Shown: positions 54,235 to 64,000, counted from the stretch's first letter. The stretch: 64,000 nucleotides of DNA from Argyresthia goedartella (GCA_949825045.1 OX463829.1:27554715-27618714), one strand, 5' to 3'. Program-made: numbers and translations. Notes: a model not told the origin generated them from the sequence alone.

Positions 54235-54400
54235 GCACAGGCCTTAACCCGGATACGGGTAACATTAAGCCATACTCCACCACGCTGGCTCAGTGCGGGT
54301 TGGTGGAGGGGTTGTACGACCACGTAGCGATAGAAGCCGGGACCCACAGCTTAACGTGACATCCGAAACACTGAATGTCCGATGATGTACTTAAGATAAA
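54235..54400 (+). repeat. Repeat P, forward copy
   Basis: GGCCTTAACCCGGATACGGG, CCACCACGCTGGCTCAGTGC, GGGTTGGTGGAGG, CCGGGACCCACAGCTTAACG and TGACATCCGAAACAC occur here and in inverted form at 54955-55135. Confidence 0.7.
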
Positions 54401-54404
54401 TTAA

Positions 54405-54490
54405 TTATTTCATTGGTATATAGTCAGGATTCGAAACTGCATCTCTTGTGTGAGAAGCAATCGTGAAACCCATAAGACCACGGAGCTCTA
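54405..54490 (-). repeat. SINE-3 head fragment
   Basis: GTCAGGATTCGAAACTGCAT, CTCTTGTGTGAGAAGCAATC and GTGAAACCCATAAGACCACG are the reverse of the SINE-3 tRNA-like head. The B box is mutated. Confidence 0.6.
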
Positions 54491-54889
54491 ATACAGAGTG
54501 ACATTTCATTAGCTGACTAATTTTTGGTTAATCATAGAACCCATTATTATTATGAACAACTTTTTCCTAGAAACCTGTGATAGCAAACGAGAAACAGCTT
54601 TGTGTCTCCCATAGTAACTAGTAATCAGCTGATGAGTTCAATGTACCGAGAATCAACAAAAAACATTTGCGACCATAAGTTCATTTGGGAAAGAATTTTT
54701 ATTTCCCAAAAAATGTCACCCATTAAAAGATCATTCTGTATATTTGATGGATCATTTGCTTTTTTGTTGTTTGCCGAGGCGCATCTCAATAACAAGCCTT
54801 GATATCTGGTTTGCTGGAAGAGATCTCCCGTCAGAGATAAGCTAGTCTCTGTTCTCACTAAGCGAATATACGAAGCGTCCTTGGCTTAG
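54491..54889. other. Anonymous DNA with words shared with 37124-37625
   Basis: CATTATTATTATGAACAACT and CCCATAGTAACTAGTAATCA are shared (partly inverted) with the MITE at 37124-37625, so a relic of that element probably lies at 54535-54690. No gene. Confidence 0.45.
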
Positions 54890-55190
54890 CGGTATTCGCA
54901 CATCGGAGCCGATCGTACGGGTAGCAACACCTGGCCGAGAGGAGCACTGGATGGGTGTCCGTTTCTACGTGGCATTTGTTTCGGGCGCTTCCGTGTTTCG
55001 GATGACACGTCAAGCTGTAGGTCCCGGCTACTGTCGATACTAAAGGGCAGCTTGATAACTCTTTACAGTCGGGCTGGCCACTATCCCGACACTCCTCCAT
55101 CAACCCTCACTGAGCCAGCGAGGTGGACTATGGCTCAATCTTACTCGTATACAGGTAAAGGGTCGTGCCCCTCGCTGGGGATATTGATGA
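54890..55190 (-). repeat. Repeat P, inverted copy
   Basis: GTGTTTCGGATGACACGTCA, GCTGTAGGTCCCGGCTACTG, CCTCCATCAACCCTCACTGA and GCCAGCGAGGTGGACTATGG are the reverse complement order of repeat P at 54235-54400. The two copies face each other about 0.6 kb apart. Confidence 0.7.
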
Positions 55191-55284
55191 CATTTATTAA
55201 TTATATAAGCTCTCACTGTGTTTCTTGTGTTCTCGTCTCTAAAGGAGTCTAAAGGAAGTCCCCAGCATGTTTTTATACATTAAT

Positions 55285-55790
55285 TTATGTGACTGCTACA
55301 TAATGGAGGGCATTAGTACCAGTATGTATAAGAGTTTTAATGCCTAATTATGTACAGTTACATTCACTAGTTTATCTACACACATATCATAAGCTCTCTT
55401 TGATGTGTTCAGGACCTGCATGTTCGACTCTTCTCCACAGATTCCGCCATTGTGTTAGTGAAATCACCCAAAAAAATGTAATGACGGATCTAAGTGATGT
55501 AACAACATCCTATGGAAATAAATGATTTTTGATTTTGATTTTTGATTTTTGACTGGCATTGTGGCATTGATCATTGCTCTGCAGTTGTTTAGCTTGTTGC
55601 CCCTAGCAGGTGGGCGTCGGCGTTTGAAATTTGAATGTCATAATTTGACAAATTTTGGTACATTATGGTCATAATGTATCAATATTCAGATAAGAAATGA
55701 GTTTTTACCAAGAAGTTTATCACTATGCTGGTCGTAACGTGTGGTTTTTGGACGCAGTAAAGAGGGTTTATGATACGTGTTTAGATAAAA
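55285..55790 (+). mobile_element. MITE T copy C with head, carrying a nested insertion
   Basis: The head has GGAGGGCATTAGTACC and AAGAGTTTTAATGCCTAATT. The terminus TTTATCTACACACATATCAT is at 55372. The interior words TTGTTTAGCTTGTTGC, GTAACGTGTGGTTTTTGGAC and ATGATACGTGTTTAGATAAA reach ~55790. It is interrupted at 55430-55550. Confidence 0.78.
55430..55550 (+). mobile_element. Nested 121-bp retroelement tail with 4-bp target duplication
   Basis: It begins CTTCTCCACAGATTCCGCCA and ends AATAAATGATTTTTGATTTT followed by GATTTTTG repeats. GACT lies before it (55426-55429) and after it (55551-55554), where other MITE T copies read CGACCAGCATTGTGG without interruption. It is the truncated 3' end of a LINE or SINE. 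Confidence 0.78.
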
Positions 55791-56089
55791 ATGTTTATTG
55801 ATATCTTTTGGATATTATTTGCTGCGATGGTCTAGTCACACAACTATTTGCTATGTTTGTGAAATCCCTGTATCGTGTGAACCACAAACAACACCCCAAG
55901 CGTAAACATCGATATGAGTTTTTTTTTCTCGTTGGGCTTCGAACCTACAAATCCCACAATTTTTTTTTCATGGTACAGTCGGCCACATGTTTCGCTTTCG
56001 TTGTTTACCTTGACATCGTATGATATAGTTTACTACTTCAGCTGTCCCACCGGCCTACAATAATAAAGTATCTATTGTTAGAAGGATCG
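55791..56089. other. Anonymous DNA
   Basis: No supported gene. Long T runs at ~55920 and ~55962. Confidence 0.4.
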
Positions 56090-56420
56090 ACTTCTGCTTT
56101 TTGCTTCTGAACTCAGACTTAGATTTTGTGTATTTGTTACGCGATTACTCAGTCAATTATGAACCGATTTTGATTATTCTTTTTTTGATTGGTAGGTCAT
56201 ACTTCAGAGGTGGTCTCATACAAATGTTATCAAAATTGATTTGGGGCTTTTTGAGCAAATCAACAAATACAAAAAATATATACAGATGACGTTTTGGTTT
56301 GTGGTTCCTTTCAGCAAAGTTTTGATGAGGACTTTTCATGTACACAGACTTCATTCGCATCACGACCGGGGAGGAAGAAATAGGGCTTGAACTTAAAGCC
56401 GATATTTTCTTGTTTTTAAC
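56090..56420 (+). repeat. Dispersed repeat K
   Basis: TTACGCGATTACTCAGTCAA, GAACCGATTTTGATTATTCT, ATTGGTAGGTCATACTTCAG, GAGGTGGTCTCATACAAATG and GAGGAAGAAATAGGGCTTGA match the copies at 24235 (+) and 37975 (-). The frame across it is not a gene. Confidence 0.65.
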
Positions 56421-56734
56421 TTGTGAATTATATCTCGGATATGTATCAATTCTGATATCAAGTCAAGTCAAGATTGTATCAAGTTTGAACCAAAGTGAGA
56501 TGAAAGTGTTCCATGCGTCAGATTTGGTTCAGTTTTCAACGCGGTATTTTGGATTGTTCGCTAAATCTGATTTGAGTTTGACATATCCCATACATTGCGA
56601 TAGTTACTAGATGAATTCGGACGCTAAGCGCATTTAGTGAATTTCGTACAAGTGCCTTAGTTAGACCTGTCGGAACTATACTATCGGCTTTTTTCTTGTG
56701 GCTTGGATCATACATGCTATCACAGTTAGTTAGT
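56421..56734. other. Anonymous DNA
   Basis: No supported gene or repeat on either strand. Confidence 0.4.
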
Positions 56735-57046
56735 TTTGTCGAAAAAGGGATATTACATTTTCAAGATTACTTGAATGACAGGACTGTATTGGGTTAATCT
56801 AACTCAACACAGACCTTGCTGTTAATAATTTTGTAATTATTTATTCCTGCTTATTAATCATAATAATTAATTTTTTCATATTTGTAAAAGTTAAGTTAAC
56901 AACCTATTTTTAAAAGAGATCTAAAAATCAATCCGTGGGAGTTTCTACGTCCTCCTTCTCCCACAGTGGTCCAATGTAGAGAAGAGGCAAAATTGACGTT
57001 TGCTAAGTATATGAAAATATCTACAGTAATAAAGTAAAAAAAATCT
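56735..57046 (+). repeat. LINE A 3' end copy
   Basis: It begins in the last codons of ORF2 (GGGATATTACATTTTCAAGA, TTACTTGAATGACAGG). The stop and UTR with CTAACTCAACACAGACCTTG, CCGTGGGAGTTTC and CTTCTCCCACAGTGGTCCAA follow, ending ATCTACAGTAATAAAGTAAA. Heavily 5'-truncated. Confidence 0.82.
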
Positions 57047-57109
57047 ATATGTCTGTTTTGTGTAGTAAGTACTATAAAGCGACGGCTATAAGGTGAAGTG
57101 GTCTATTCA

Positions 57110-57190
57110 TTGTCGACGCTGCGGTTGTAGCTCCGCCTACCATGCGAGAGGTCCCGGGTTCGCTCCCCGGCTGTGGGTAAATTGGAAATT
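57110..57190 (+). repeat. SINE-2 head fragment
   Basis: GTCGACGCTGCGGTTGTAGC, CCATGCGAGAGGTCCCGGGT and TCGCTCCCCGGCTGTGGG match the tRNA-like head of SINE-2 (B box changed to GGTTCGCTCCC). The body is missing. Confidence 0.55.
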
Positions 57191-57477
57191 ATAGTTTTAT
57201 CTAACGCACTATACAGATGCCGATCGGGGGGGAAGAAAAGGGATTTTTTTAAATTTTAAACTTTTGAATCAATCTTATTGATTTTACAATATCGCGTAAG
57301 CGTCTGTATCGCGAGGGTAGACGGTAACATTCCTGAACATTCTCAGAACAATGATCAATGGATCCTCCATCCTTACCCTGCCGAAGTATCATTTTACATA
57401 ACCTAACATATATGTCGTAACAATATCGTAGAATTGACTATATCATGATATCGCCAACCATGGCTGAATTGGTAGTT
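57191..57477. other. Anonymous DNA
   Basis: No supported gene or repeat. Confidence 0.35.
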
Positions 57478-57562
57478 TAAAAAGCAAAGCGGTAGCTCAG
57501 GTGAAGAGTAAAAGGGGCGAGCGCAGCGAAGTTCCTGAAGAGTAATCGTGAAGAGTTTAGGT
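57478..57562 (-). repeat. Hairpin module fragment, decayed
   Basis: CGGTAGCTCAGGTGAAGAGT, AAAAGGGGCGAGCGCAGCGA and AGTTCCTGAAGAGTAATCGT correspond to the module at 29885-29955. The second arm no longer pairs well with the first. Confidence 0.55.
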
Positions 57563-57756
57563 CGACATGTTTAACACACAAAACACCGAGTAGTACTGAA
57601 TTAGAATACAAATCATTTTAAAAAGACATGTTTTCATGAAAATCAACACTTTCTGATAATTTCATGAAATAATTGACTATATCATGATATGGTTGGCAAT
57701 TTCATGATTTTCAATCCATGGTTGGCTATTTCATGAAATAATCAAATTCTACGACA

Positions 57757-57905
57757 TATACATTGGTTTTGGCCCCACACTAGGATATCCTGTGCCGTTG
57801 GAACCCGAAGCGTCACAAATATGAAAGATGCATAAACCCCAGCCGGGATTCGGACCCGAGACCTCTTGCTTGGTAAGCACAACCTCACCCGCAACACCAC
57901 AGAAG
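57757..57905 (-). repeat. SINE-2, minus copy
   Basis: On the minus strand: CTGTGGTGTTGCGGGTGAGG, AGAGGTCTCGGGTCCGAATC, CCGGCTGGGGTTTATGCATC and AGTGTGGGGCCAAAACCAAT. Head and body are present, with a damaged B box. Confidence 0.65.
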
Positions 57906-57934
57906 TACAAGCTTTTCAAACAAGCGTAAAACAA

Positions 57935-58345
57935 AGTCAAAGTCAAAGTCGAATTTCTTTCAAAATAAAAGTCAAAGTCAAATTTCTTTATTCCTGTAGT
58001 AATTTACATATTCATAGACAACGTCATTTTTTGCCTTTTCTCTGCATTGGACCACTCTGGGAGAAGTAGGGCGTAGAAACTCTCACATTGATTTTTATTT
58101 TAGATCTCTTTTAAAAATTGGTTGAGCTTATATTGATTATTATAATGAATAAACCGGCATAAATAGTTAAAAAACTAAAACCAGCAAGATCTGTGTTGAG
58201 TTAGATTAACCCCATTCAGTCCCATCCCATTCATTTAAGTCATCTTGAACATTGTAATAAGTATCCCTTTTTTGACAAAGTCGCTTTAACATAGTTTATA
58301 ATTTGTTCAAATAGCAATTTCAAAATCTCCAAAAATGTAATGAGT
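57935..58345 (-). repeat. LINE A 3' end copy, minus
   Basis: On the minus strand it has CAAATTATAAACTATGTTAA, GCGACTTTGTCAAAAAAGGG, GTTCAAGATGACTTAAATGA and GGTTAATCTAACTCAACACA. The UTR hairpin region follows, ending in a TTTGACTTTGACTTT tail. It contains the last ~30 codons of ORF2 plus the UTR. Confidence 0.8.
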
Positions 58346-58948
58346 TATAGTACCCTTATAATGAGTGCGTTTGTTGCGACAAAAGGTCGTTTGCATCCGT
58401 GGGTTTTTACCCGGACGCAAAGTTGATAACTAAAAGTTTGACAAGACAAGACAGACACTCAAATCAAGATGTCACTGTCTATCGCACGTGTTGTTACCGC
58501 CGTACTCAGAGACATTAAATTAACTATTAATCCGATTCCAGAATTTGCTTCACTTCACTAAGTATCTCATAATTAATCATTAAACTACTCTGAGTATGAC
58601 AGTTAGAGTGTTAGCATGACAATTCACTTAATTTGAGAAGCATCCTGTTCATTCGGCCAAACATGTCATTGTCATCATATGTTCACTCTCTCACGGCCTA
58701 ACGATTACCTCCCAACAAACAACAGACGCTAAGGCATGCCTGGAGGTTACCACAACGTCTAATACCGATTCAGATTAGGAACCTAATATGATTCGCAAAA
58801 TTTCCATGATCGTCTTAAAACTTAGGTAAATAAAGTCCATTATGGCGAATTGGAATCGGAAAAAGATTGTGGTAACCCCCTGGTTTAAGCGCTAAGGTTC
58901 CTAAGGTGGTATAAAGGTTCCAAGAATAGGTGGTATAGCACGCAATAA
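58346..58948. other. Anonymous DNA
   Basis: No supported gene or repeat on either strand. Confidence 0.4.
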
Positions 58949-59096
58949 CCTGGGCCCCGATGCTTCTAACCACAAGCCTCACACAAGCCTATCGCAGGCT
59001 CGGAAGTCACGTTTCATCGAGTCGGGAGAGAGAGAGATAGCGCAAGCCTGAGATAGGCTTGAGAGTGAGGCTTGTGCTTAGTAGCATAGAGGGCCT
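58949..59096. mobile_element. Foldback element, ~148 bp
   Basis: CTGGGCCCCGATGCTTCTAA, CCACAAGCCTCACACAAGCC and TATCGCAGGCT on the left are mirrored by AGCCTGAGATAGGCTTGAGA, GTGAGGCTTGTGCTTAGTAG and CATAGAGGGCCTG on the right. The arms of about 50 bases flank a loop containing (GA)n. No ORF and no clear target duplication. Confidence 0.7.
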
Positions 59097-59346
59097 GCGC
59101 TCGACCTTGCAACTAGTTATAGACTTTTTGGAATGAAAAAAAACCGTATGGCGGCTCCTTTTCCTAAAGTCCTAAATGCAAAAGGGGATAATTTCCAAGA
59201 AATGTAGATTAAATAACTCGGAAACTCGCAACGGATCGTCGGGTATTATGCCGCCGAGCCGTGTCGAATACTTTGAGGAATTTTCAATATCAAAGTTAAA
59301 CTTGGACCACGAACACTTTGGTGCCTTCTTACTTTGACAATGAATA

Positions 59347-59855
59347 TGTCGCATTTAGTTGGTTAAATCAGACACTTAACTAACTCTCTAGACCGTTAAT
59401 TAAATGCCGACGTTTAACCAAGTCACTAAAATTCCGTCAGATAAGTGAGTGAACAAAACGTTTTACGAGTTGTCTTTTAAACTTTCTTAGGCAACAAGAC
59501 ATATACAATATAAATATTTTTTTTATGTGTACTTAAGTTTATGTTTTAAGTATTTTTTGTTGTTCTTACATATTCAACCTGACACGAAGGATAAAGGGGG
59601 CTTCGCTTCGCTCACCCCCTTTACCCTTCACCTAAGCTACCGCAATGTTTTGCCCTGATATAAGCTGTGCAAATCAGCTGTTGTCGTGACGCCATCTTGT
59701 TTTCCAACACGCCGGCTTTCGGTAAGACAGATTGTTAAACGTTTTCGACGATGCTTTATTTAAATCACAATGCTAGTGACTTGGTTAAACGTCAGTATTT
59801 AATTAACGATCTAGAGAGTTAGTTAAGTGTCTGATTTAACCAAAGAACTGCGACA
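59347..59855. mobile_element. TGTCGC MITE copy 2 with 4-bp target duplication
   Basis: It starts TGTCGCATTTAG and ends CTGCGACA, with the same long inverted repeats as 12750-13265. It is flanked by AATA at 59343-59346 and 59856-59859. The internal hairpin is complete: GAAGGATAAAGGGGG, loop CTTCGCTTCGCTCA, CCCCCTTTACCCTTC. CTAAGCTACCGCAATGTTTT follows. Length 509 bp. No ORF. Confidence 0.9.
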
Positions 59856-60079
59856 AATATATTCTTGTATGACCGTGAGAGTTGATTATTGGCATTCTAC
59901 TATAGGATGCATTATCTCACGTTTCAGTAATATGTTGTTGCATAATAAAAATAACTCGTATGATTAGAAATCTTCATTACTACCCTTGTATAACTGCAAA
60001 AAAAAAAAAAAAAACACCTATAGAGTTGGCAGAAGTTCAGTGGTTTTGCTTTTGAAAAAATGAAAACACTAAAAAATTA

Positions 60080-60334
60080 TACCCGAATGGCCGAGTCGGC
60101 AGTGACCCTGCCTACGAAGCCAAGGGTCCCGGGTTCGAGTCCCGGTGGGGGCAAATATTTGTTTGATGAGAACGGATGTTTGTACCCTAGTCAGGGTTGG
60201 TTGTCTACTTATAATATTTAAATATATAAGTATGTGTATCGTTGTCTAGTACCCAAGGTACAGGGAATCCTAGTTTGGGGCTAGATCAATGTGTGTAAAT
60301 AGTGTCAAAGGTATTATAATTATTATTATTATAA
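60080..60334 (+). mobile_element. SINE-1, full copy
   Basis: CCCGAATGGCCGAGTCGGCA, ACCCTGCCTACGAAGCCAAG, GGTCCCGGGTTCGAGTCCCG, ACCCTAGTCAGGGTTGG, TACAGGGAATCCTAGTTTGG and AGATCAATGTGTGTAAATAG. It ends in an (ATT)n-type tail. It lies just downstream of an A17-type run (~60000-60014) that belongs to other DNA. Confidence 0.85.
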
Positions 60335-61915
60335 GTTTTAAACTAAAACTCATTTCGTAAGCAAAAATTACCTTAAATTGTCTGTACAATAGTATTCGAA
60401 GTGAAAAAAATTAATTACCGCTGAAGTTGAGCCAACTGTATGTTATGTCTATATTTGATATTGACCTATAGGCCATCTAAGTTGATTTATGAATATAAAA
60501 AAACATACAAGTAGGTATTTAACCTATCACAAATAGTGGGCCATTATGGGACGACAGCGCTGACAGCGCGATCGTTAAGGAAACTAAGATAAATTTATCA
60601 GAAGACTCCTTGTTTTATATGTAAGTAGTTATTTTCAGCTTCGATACTTATAACCCCCAGTTTCCGAAAGAGTTGTCAAATGTAACAAGCGATTAAACGA
60701 TCATTAATTCAGAATAGCGGCATGTGATTGGCTGAAATGCGGTTAACAAGAGTTTAACACGGTGTCACATCTAATTTTCCTTTCAAAAACCGGGCGTTAT
60801 AGTATTCCTGCCTGGCAAGGTGCCGGATGCACAAAAGCCAACTCAAAGTTTGACTGGCACTCAAAGATGTCAAGCCGTCACTGGCAACGCAATATAGTAC
60901 GACATTTAAGTGGAGCTTGATTTAAGGAGATGGTTCTATTCGGCGATTGGAGTGCAAGACATACTATAGCCTCACGCCTTTTCCCATAGGTGGCAGGGGC
61001 ACAGATCTGCCCACGAGTGAAGGGTTAACCCTTGATTGACTGAAGGATTATACATCCCATCAGATTTTCAACCTTATGGCGCATAAATGCGACAATCAAT
61101 GAAAAATTCTGGCCTAAGGGTTAAACCAGTTAAGTAATACTCCATTTTGCGTGATATGAAGCTAATTTATTAAGGTGAAACCAAAAATATATGTAAAAGG
61201 AATACGAATGTCAACGAAAGTGACAGCGGTAATTAATTCCACATAAGAATGACGCTTTTTTGTCAAAAACATTTTCAAGGAGAGTTTACGAATATTTCCT
61301 TTAGCCCCTCGTTTTTGTCACGATTTTTAACCTTAAGCCATGGTAATAAAATTTATATATAACGGGTTTTTGGATACAGTACACAAGAGTGCTCGAGGGG
61401 TTAGTGAGAATCTGAATCAAATACTCAATAAAATGTTGACCCAAAAATCAAATCTGTAGATGACTTTATTTATGGGAGTAAATGGATTCGAAAAAAAAAA
61501 ATTTTTTTTTCGTATCTCCTTAAAATACCTATATTCCATAATATTCAGTTCTCGTGGAACGTTAATTTCGTAGGTTGGAATCTGAAAGGATGGTCGTGAG
61601 AATATCCTTGCTCCTTTAACTAATGCCACCGACTTCCAAGTAATTCTAGACCTTATTCCGAGTACACCACGACTGTGTTTGATTGAAATCAAAATGGGAC
61701 TTTAGGTGATAAAGGTTTAGGGTCAATAACAGATGTACAATAGGTACAAACAATTACATAATATTACATTTTGGGTTCCCACATTATGGCCCAACATTAA
61801 TAGTGGCCTATGTTTAGTTAACTGTTTACTAAAATGAATAAAAAATTACATCCGAAATAATTCACCAAAAAAACCGGCTCCAAGTTCAAGCCATTTTCCT
61901 TCCTCCTTCCATTTT
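60335..61915. other. Anonymous DNA
   Basis: No supported gene in 1.6 kb. Dispersed-repeat words occur at 60970-61020 (CACGCCTTTTCCCATAGGTG) and 61120-61160 (AGTAATACTCCATTTTGCGT). A repeat K end (AAACCGGCTCCAAGTTCAAG) abuts the foldback at 61870-61910. Confidence 0.4.
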
Positions 61916-62668
61916 TAGGGTTCCGTACCCGAAGGGTTCCAAACGGGACCCTATTACTAAGACTTCGCTGTCCGTCCGTCCTTCCGTCCGTCCGTCTGTC
62001 ACCAGGCTGTGTCTCAAGAACCTAGCTAGCTAGAGAGTTGAAATTTTCACAGATTATGTATTTCTGTTGCCGCTATAACAACAAATACTAAAAAAAAGGA
62101 TAAAAGAAATATTTAAGGGGGCTCCCATACAACAATTCTTTCAATACCACATACAAACTTATGGATGCACCTGGTTACGTACATGGAGTGTGAAAGTAAC
62201 CGCACTAACGAACGAAGTAACGAACATAACTTAGCCACAGTTTAGCCGTTAAGCAATCCTCTATTTGCTTGAGAGATGTTAATAAAAACCGGTCAAGTGC
62301 AAGTCTAAATCGCGCACGAAAGGTTTCGTACCACCGTGCAATGGTAGGGATGGTGTGGAGTGAATAGTTTGGATTTTACATAGCAAAATGTTGTTTACAA
62401 AGTTATTGGTACGGCTACTTTCACACTCCAGGTACGCAACCAGGTGCATTCATAAGTTTGTATGTGGTTTACAGATAAATTAATTATTTTATTCTTTTTT
62501 TTAGTATTTGTTGTTATAGCGGCAACAAAAATACATCATCTGTGAAAATTTCAACTGTCTAACTATCACGGTTCATGAGATACAGCCTGGCGACAGACGG
62601 ACGGACGGACGAACGGACAGCGGAGGCTTCGTAATAGGGTCCCGTTTTACCCTCTGGGTACGGAACAT
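61916..62668. mobile_element. Foldback element, second copy, arms nearly adjacent
   Basis: The left arm begins TTAGGGTTCCGTACCCGAAG and runs to about 62215. The right arm (~62300-62668) is its inverted copy, ending GGGTACGGAAC. Both include the CCGTCC/GGACGG tandem, TGTTGCCGCTATAACA and CACCTGGTTACGTACATGGA. The spacer of about 90 bases (with ACGAACGAAGTAACGAACAT) shows what an uninterrupted element looks like. No ORF. Confidence 0.82.
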
Positions 62669-63194
62669 GACGAAAGTTGAAAAAACGACATCTCCGTCGG
62701 TAGGGTTTCTTAGTGCTATCTTCTCTGACGGGCGTATTTCCGAACCTCTGCTAGAGTTAATGGAGTTTCCTTTTCCTGTGCGAGATTCAGCCAAGAATCA
62801 CCACTTGAAAGAGAAATTTCCTTTTTCAAACTCAAACCATAATCAGTTACCCATCATCAGTTCAGTTGTGATTTACTTTTTATTTTTCTCCAAAGTATAT
62901 GACTTGTAAAGGTGCGTTATTTTTGTCTGCTTACGATAAAATATTTAAGTTTGAGTTTGTGCCTCTGCCAGTCTGCCACCCCGTATGGGAAAAGGCGTGA
63001 CGTTATATTATGTTGTTTCTTATTTTTACTTATCCAACCAGCTTACTCGGTCTGCATAGCCTTAGATTGGGTTGTTCTTGCACGTTCAACTTAGCACGAA
63101 ACACAAAGATGGCTTTGTCGCTCACCTACACTTCGCCCAGACAGTCTTCATTAAGCCAATAAGCGATGGCCAAATTAATCTCATACTAGATATT
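62669..63194. other. Anonymous DNA with dispersed-repeat words
   Basis: GTGCCTCTGCCAGTCTGCCA, CCCCGTATGGGAAAAGGCGT and GACGTTATATTATG near 62958-63010 belong to a repeat also seen near 32930, 48820 and 60975. No gene. Confidence 0.45.
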
Positions 63195-63290
63195 ACTAGA
63201 CTCATAATAGATAAACAACCATGACTAGGATACAAACATCCGTTCTCACCAAACAAATATTTGCCCTCAACGGGACTCGAACCCGGGACC
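63195..63290 (-). repeat. SINE-1 fragment
   Basis: On the minus strand: GGTCCCGGGTTCGAGTCCCG (B box), TTGAGGGCAAATATTTGTTT, GGTGAGAACGGATGTTTGTA and CCTAGTCATGGTTG. The A-box part is replaced at 63291 by LINE A sequence. Confidence 0.75.
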
Positions 63291-64000
63291 GGCATCTGAC
63301 AAAAGTGAGACCGGACAACAAATCAAAATTCTCTGAATGGGCAACAGAGGATTTAAGACAGAGCAGGTCCAGACTATATGAATTGTATGAGCAAAAATCC
63401 TATGATCACAGTCCTGAGTTTTACGTCTTTGTCAAAAAATATTCTTAAATTTTAGTAAAGACTGCCACAAAGCCAAGTGCCTACATCTTAAAAATAAAAT
63501 CAAAGCTTCTGGCGACAAAATTAAAACTACATGGAACATTATTAAAAAAGAGACAGGCAAGGTTAGGTCTAATGAATCTAGTTTTAATTTAAAAGTTAAC
63601 GACCAATTACTCTCATCAAACGAGGACGTTGCTAACGCATTTGAAAAGTTCTTCAGTACCATACCAATAATAACAACAGAAGCACTACCATCCTCTTCTG
63701 AAAAGTCTTTAGATTACTTGGTTGCAAATGTGCCCCAAAACAAGGATGGCTTTAACTTCAAGCCAATAGGCTCTATAACTATAGTTAAAAAATTTAAACT
63801 TCTTAGCATGAAAAAGACTGAAGATTTATTAGGCATGTCGGTTAACGTGGTTAAATCAGTAATCGATGTGATTGCACCATGCATGGCTATCACATTCAAT
63901 AGTTGTATAGCAAACGGAGTTTTTCCTGACCTCATGAAAATGAGCAGATTAATACCACTTTTCAAATCCGGTAGTAAACAAGACCCTGCCAACTTCAGAC
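63291..64000 (+). pseudogene. LINE A-type ORF2 linker to RT fingers, running off the window
   Basis: The first frame (to 63448) reads NKSKFSEWATEDLRQSRSRL, YELYEQKSYDHSPEFYVFVK and KYS, then a stop. From about 63449 the next frame is open to the window end: FSKDCHKAKCLHLKNKIKAS, TTWNIIKKETGKVRSNESSF, DVANAFEKFFSTIPIITTEA, MKKTEDLLGMSVNVVKSVID and RLIPLFKSGSKQDPANFR. This matches the 13937-17215 copy position by position (RMKTVWQIINRETGKV, LKNTEDLWGMSVKVIGS). One frameshift is visible. The palm would lie beyond 64000. Confidence 0.85.

Noticed and set aside
61417..61692. 91-codon open frame on the minus strand
   Set aside because: Contains a long phenylalanine/lysine stretch from an A/T homopolymer and matches no domain I recognise.

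Overview
The window is a eukaryotic, AT-rich, gene-poor stretch packed with transposable elements, almost certainly from a moth or butterfly. Reasons: non-LTR retrotransposons of the CR1, Jockey and RTE groups with short tandem-repeat 3' tails, several tRNA-headed SINEs, a foldback repeat ending in GGGTTCCGTACC, and spliced host exons whose proteins look like insect or animal receptors. I see no bacterial operons, CRISPR, rRNA or functional tRNA genes. The lepidopteran assignment is an inference from repeat style, not from a marker gene.

Host genes are few. On the minus strand at 44.5-48.6 kb lies a two-coding-exon gene for a secreted or GPI-anchored leucine-rich-repeat protein (connectin-like). 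The splice sites, reading phase and poly(A) signal all agree, giving 578 residues. On the plus strand, 7729-7924 is a single exon encoding a PKD domain like that of the KIAA0319/KIAA0319-like receptors. Its other exons are not visible here.

The rest is mobile DNA. 1-13 kb holds degraded LINE pieces (4.8-6.5, 8.9-9.25, 9.7-10.2 kb), SINEs and MITEs. 13.9-17.2 kb is a broken minus-strand LINE (family A), head to head with a nearly intact plus-strand CR1-group LINE at 17.2-21.84 kb (family B). B has ORF1, then an overlapping ORF2 interrupted by one in-frame TAA inside its endonuclease. 22.05-23.45 kb carries a minus-strand ORF with a C2H2 finger and the start of a reverse transcriptase, abutting 120-bp tandem repeats. 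25.3-26.9 kb is a third LINE (D). 27.1-29.3 kb is an inverted-repeat foldback element with a fourth LINE (C) between its arms. 33-41 kb holds RTE-type, A-type and C-type fragments plus MITEs. 42.2-42.9 kb and 50.7-51.3 kb are satellite-like tandem arrays. 51.4-53.1 kb is a Tc1-type transposon with doubled inverted repeats and a one-base frameshift in its DD34E transposase. 53-64 kb holds LINE tails, MITEs and another foldback, and the window ends inside a family A copy.

Element relationships recur. SINE-1 and LINE B both end in ATT repeats, suggesting the SINE uses the LINE's machinery. A G/C-rich hairpin module recurs in elements with different termini, and its stem sequence differs between subfamilies while staying paired. 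A 509-516 bp MITE occurs twice, each copy with a perfect 4-bp target duplication. Several insertions are nested, with short target duplications visible at both edges.
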